The translations under genes were made by a program, and so were the position numbers. A model generated the notes under the pieces. The model did no database searches. It was not told the DNA's origin and saw only the letters and a program-made list of their open reading frames with translations. From CALGFH01 sp045807325 (lineage in GTDB: Bacteria > Actinomycetota > CALGFH01), in assembly GCA_045807325.1 (NCBI GenBank), contig JBJMHP010000093.1, positions 1 through 14,258 on the forward strand: DNA of 14,258 nt. Direction: 5' to 3'. Shown piece by piece: positions 13,655 to 14,258 of the stretch (the stretch's first letter is position 1; each line of letters begins with the position of its first letter).

Positions 13655-13699
13655 CAATTCGCGTGTCCTGAGCGAGGCGCGTACGTAACCAATTCGCGT
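13655..13699 (+). repeat. Direct repeat CAATTCGCGT, two copies 35 bp apart
   Basis: Identical decamers at 13655-13664 and 13690-13699, each preceded by TAAC or TAAC-like bases. They lie in the AT-richer gap upstream of the gene at 13790. They could be half-sites for a regulator; no factor is known. Confidence 0.5.
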
Positions 13700-13705
13700 C
13701 ACTGG

Positions 13706-13730
13706 CGAAATGCCCCCGAACCTCATTTCG
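13706..13730 (+). promoter_or_regulatory. Inverted repeat CGAAATG / CATTTCG upstream of the gene at 13790
   Basis: Perfect 7-bp arms at 13706-13712 and 13724-13730 with an 11-base spacer. It could be an operator (arm centres 18 bp apart) or an RNA hairpin in the leader. The arms are AT-rich by local standards, so chance is less likely but not excluded. No confident promoter was found in the gap. Confidence 0.42.
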
Positions 13731-13789
13731 TGATGGACGGGATCCAGACTCCTTGACGAGAGCTACGGAGATGTCTGGAGGGACCGGCC

Positions 13790-14107
13790 ATGATCACCAT
13801 CGGCCTGTCGGGTGCGCAGGTCACCCACCTCGTCCACCTGCTGACCGCCGTCGCCGCTCACGCCAACGACGACGACCGCTACGAGCTCCACTACTCCCGC
13901 AGCCAGCTCGGCCAGCAGATGCCGGCGGTCGAGGTCCTCGTCCTGGCCGGTGTGCTGAGCGAGATGACCGAACGGCCCGGGCTGGATGCGGCCACCCGGG
14001 AGGACTGCCGCCGCTGGAGCGAGGACCTGAGCCGGCTGCTCAGCAGCCCGTCCGCCACCAGCTGGGCGACAGGATCCATCACCGCCGGCGAGCGGCTGGC
14101 CGCCTAG
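13790..14107 (+). CDS. Hypothetical 105-residue cytosolic protein
   Basis: The ATG at 13790 has GGAGGG seven bases upstream, a good ribosome site. The protein starts MITIGLSGAQVTHLVHLLTA and continues VAAHANDDDRYELHYSRSQL; two long helices follow (PAVEVLVLAGVLSEMTER and AATREDCRRWSEDLSRLLSS), with a Ser/Thr/Ala-rich tail. There is no signal peptide or membrane helix. I recognise no family. Third-position GC is high and the start is well supported, so it is very likely real. It may be transcribed with the secreted-protein gene that begins 37 bases after its stop. Control could involve the repeats at 13655-13730. Confidence 0.75.
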   Translation: MITIGLSGAQVTHLVHLLTAVAAHANDDDRYELHYSRSQLGQQMPAVEVLVLAGVLSEMTERPGLDAATREDCRRWSEDLSRLLSSPSATSWATGSITAGERLAA

Positions 14108-14144
14108 CCAACCCCGCCCAAGGCCTGCTCGAGAGGAGCCCGCC

Positions 14145-14258
14145 ATGCGCCCCAACCGTCGACTCGTCCCCGCACTGGTCCGTGGCGGCCTCGCGCTGGC
14201 CGCCGGGTTGGCGCTCCTGCTGGGCGGCACCGTCCAGCAGGCCGCGGCCACCTCCTCT
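14145..14258 (+). CDS. N-terminus of a secreted protein, cut by window end
   Basis: The first 38 codons read MRPNRRLVPALVRGGLALAA then GLALLLGGTVQQAAATSS. This is a Sec-type signal peptide: an Arg-rich n-region, a Leu/Ala/Gly hydrophobic core (about 10-28), and a likely cleavage site in QQAAATSS (Ala-x-Ala). GAGAGGAG sits six bases before the ATG. The mature protein lies outside the window, so function is unknown. It follows the 13790 gene closely in the same direction. Confidence 0.72.
   Translation, partial: MRPNRRLVPALVRGGLALAAGLALLLGGTVQQAAATSS

Noticed and set aside
1..14258. CRISPR array, insertion sequence or integrase
   Set aside because: No regularly spaced repeats, terminal inverted repeats or transposase/recombinase motifs were seen. 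The only direct repeats are the short ones at 10424-10441 and 13655-13699.

Overview
The window is very GC-rich, and third codon positions are almost all G or C. Gene families, GTG starts, 4-bp stop/start overlaps and two apparently leaderless genes all fit an actinobacterium (Actinomycetota), probably an environmental or poorly characterised lineage. That placement is inference from style and gene content; there is no rRNA or other taxonomic marker here.

Left third (1-4999), minus strand: a tightly packed unit reads fdrA, then a DUF1116 gene (YlbE/AllG type), then a DUF2877 gene (YlbF/AllH type). This trio is the oxamate carbamoyltransferase set of ureide (allantoin/oxalurate) catabolism. 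A 17-codon leader ORF with a strong Shine-Dalgarno overlaps the fdrA start. Directly downstream, with its own promoter and a palindromic operator, lies an ArsR-type repressor coupled to a VOC/glyoxalase-like gene that runs off the window edge.

5000-5555 is a small gene graveyard: a frameshifted internal piece of an amidase-signature enzyme (minus) abuts the C-terminal tail of an ATP-binding regulator-like protein (plus).

5555-8771, minus strand, is a three-gene operon with ATGA overlaps. It holds a TetR repressor fused to a thioredoxin-like C-terminal domain, a winged-helix protein with a helical C-terminal half, and a short pyruvate-phosphate-dikinase-like protein that keeps the ATP-grasp and phosphohistidine domains but lacks the PEP/pyruvate barrel. 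A perfect palindrome sits in the promoter of the TetR gene. This is the best candidate for an undescribed system in the window.

8973-10428, minus strand: a ribbon-helix-helix regulator followed by a PHB-depolymerase-family esterase, with three copies of a 7-bp half-site at the promoter and start codon. 10649-10882 (plus) is a small two-helix membrane protein. 10961-11992 (minus) is a Gfo/Idh/MocA oxidoreductase, apparently leaderless. 12043-12330 holds a remnant of a membrane-protein gene.

12400-13554 (plus) is an intact acyl-CoA dehydrogenase whose last 44 codons change sharply in codon usage. It is followed by a hairpin and a repeat-rich 235-bp intergenic region, then an unrecognised 105-residue protein and the first 38 codons of a secreted protein. 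No tRNA, rRNA, CRISPR array or intact mobile element was found.
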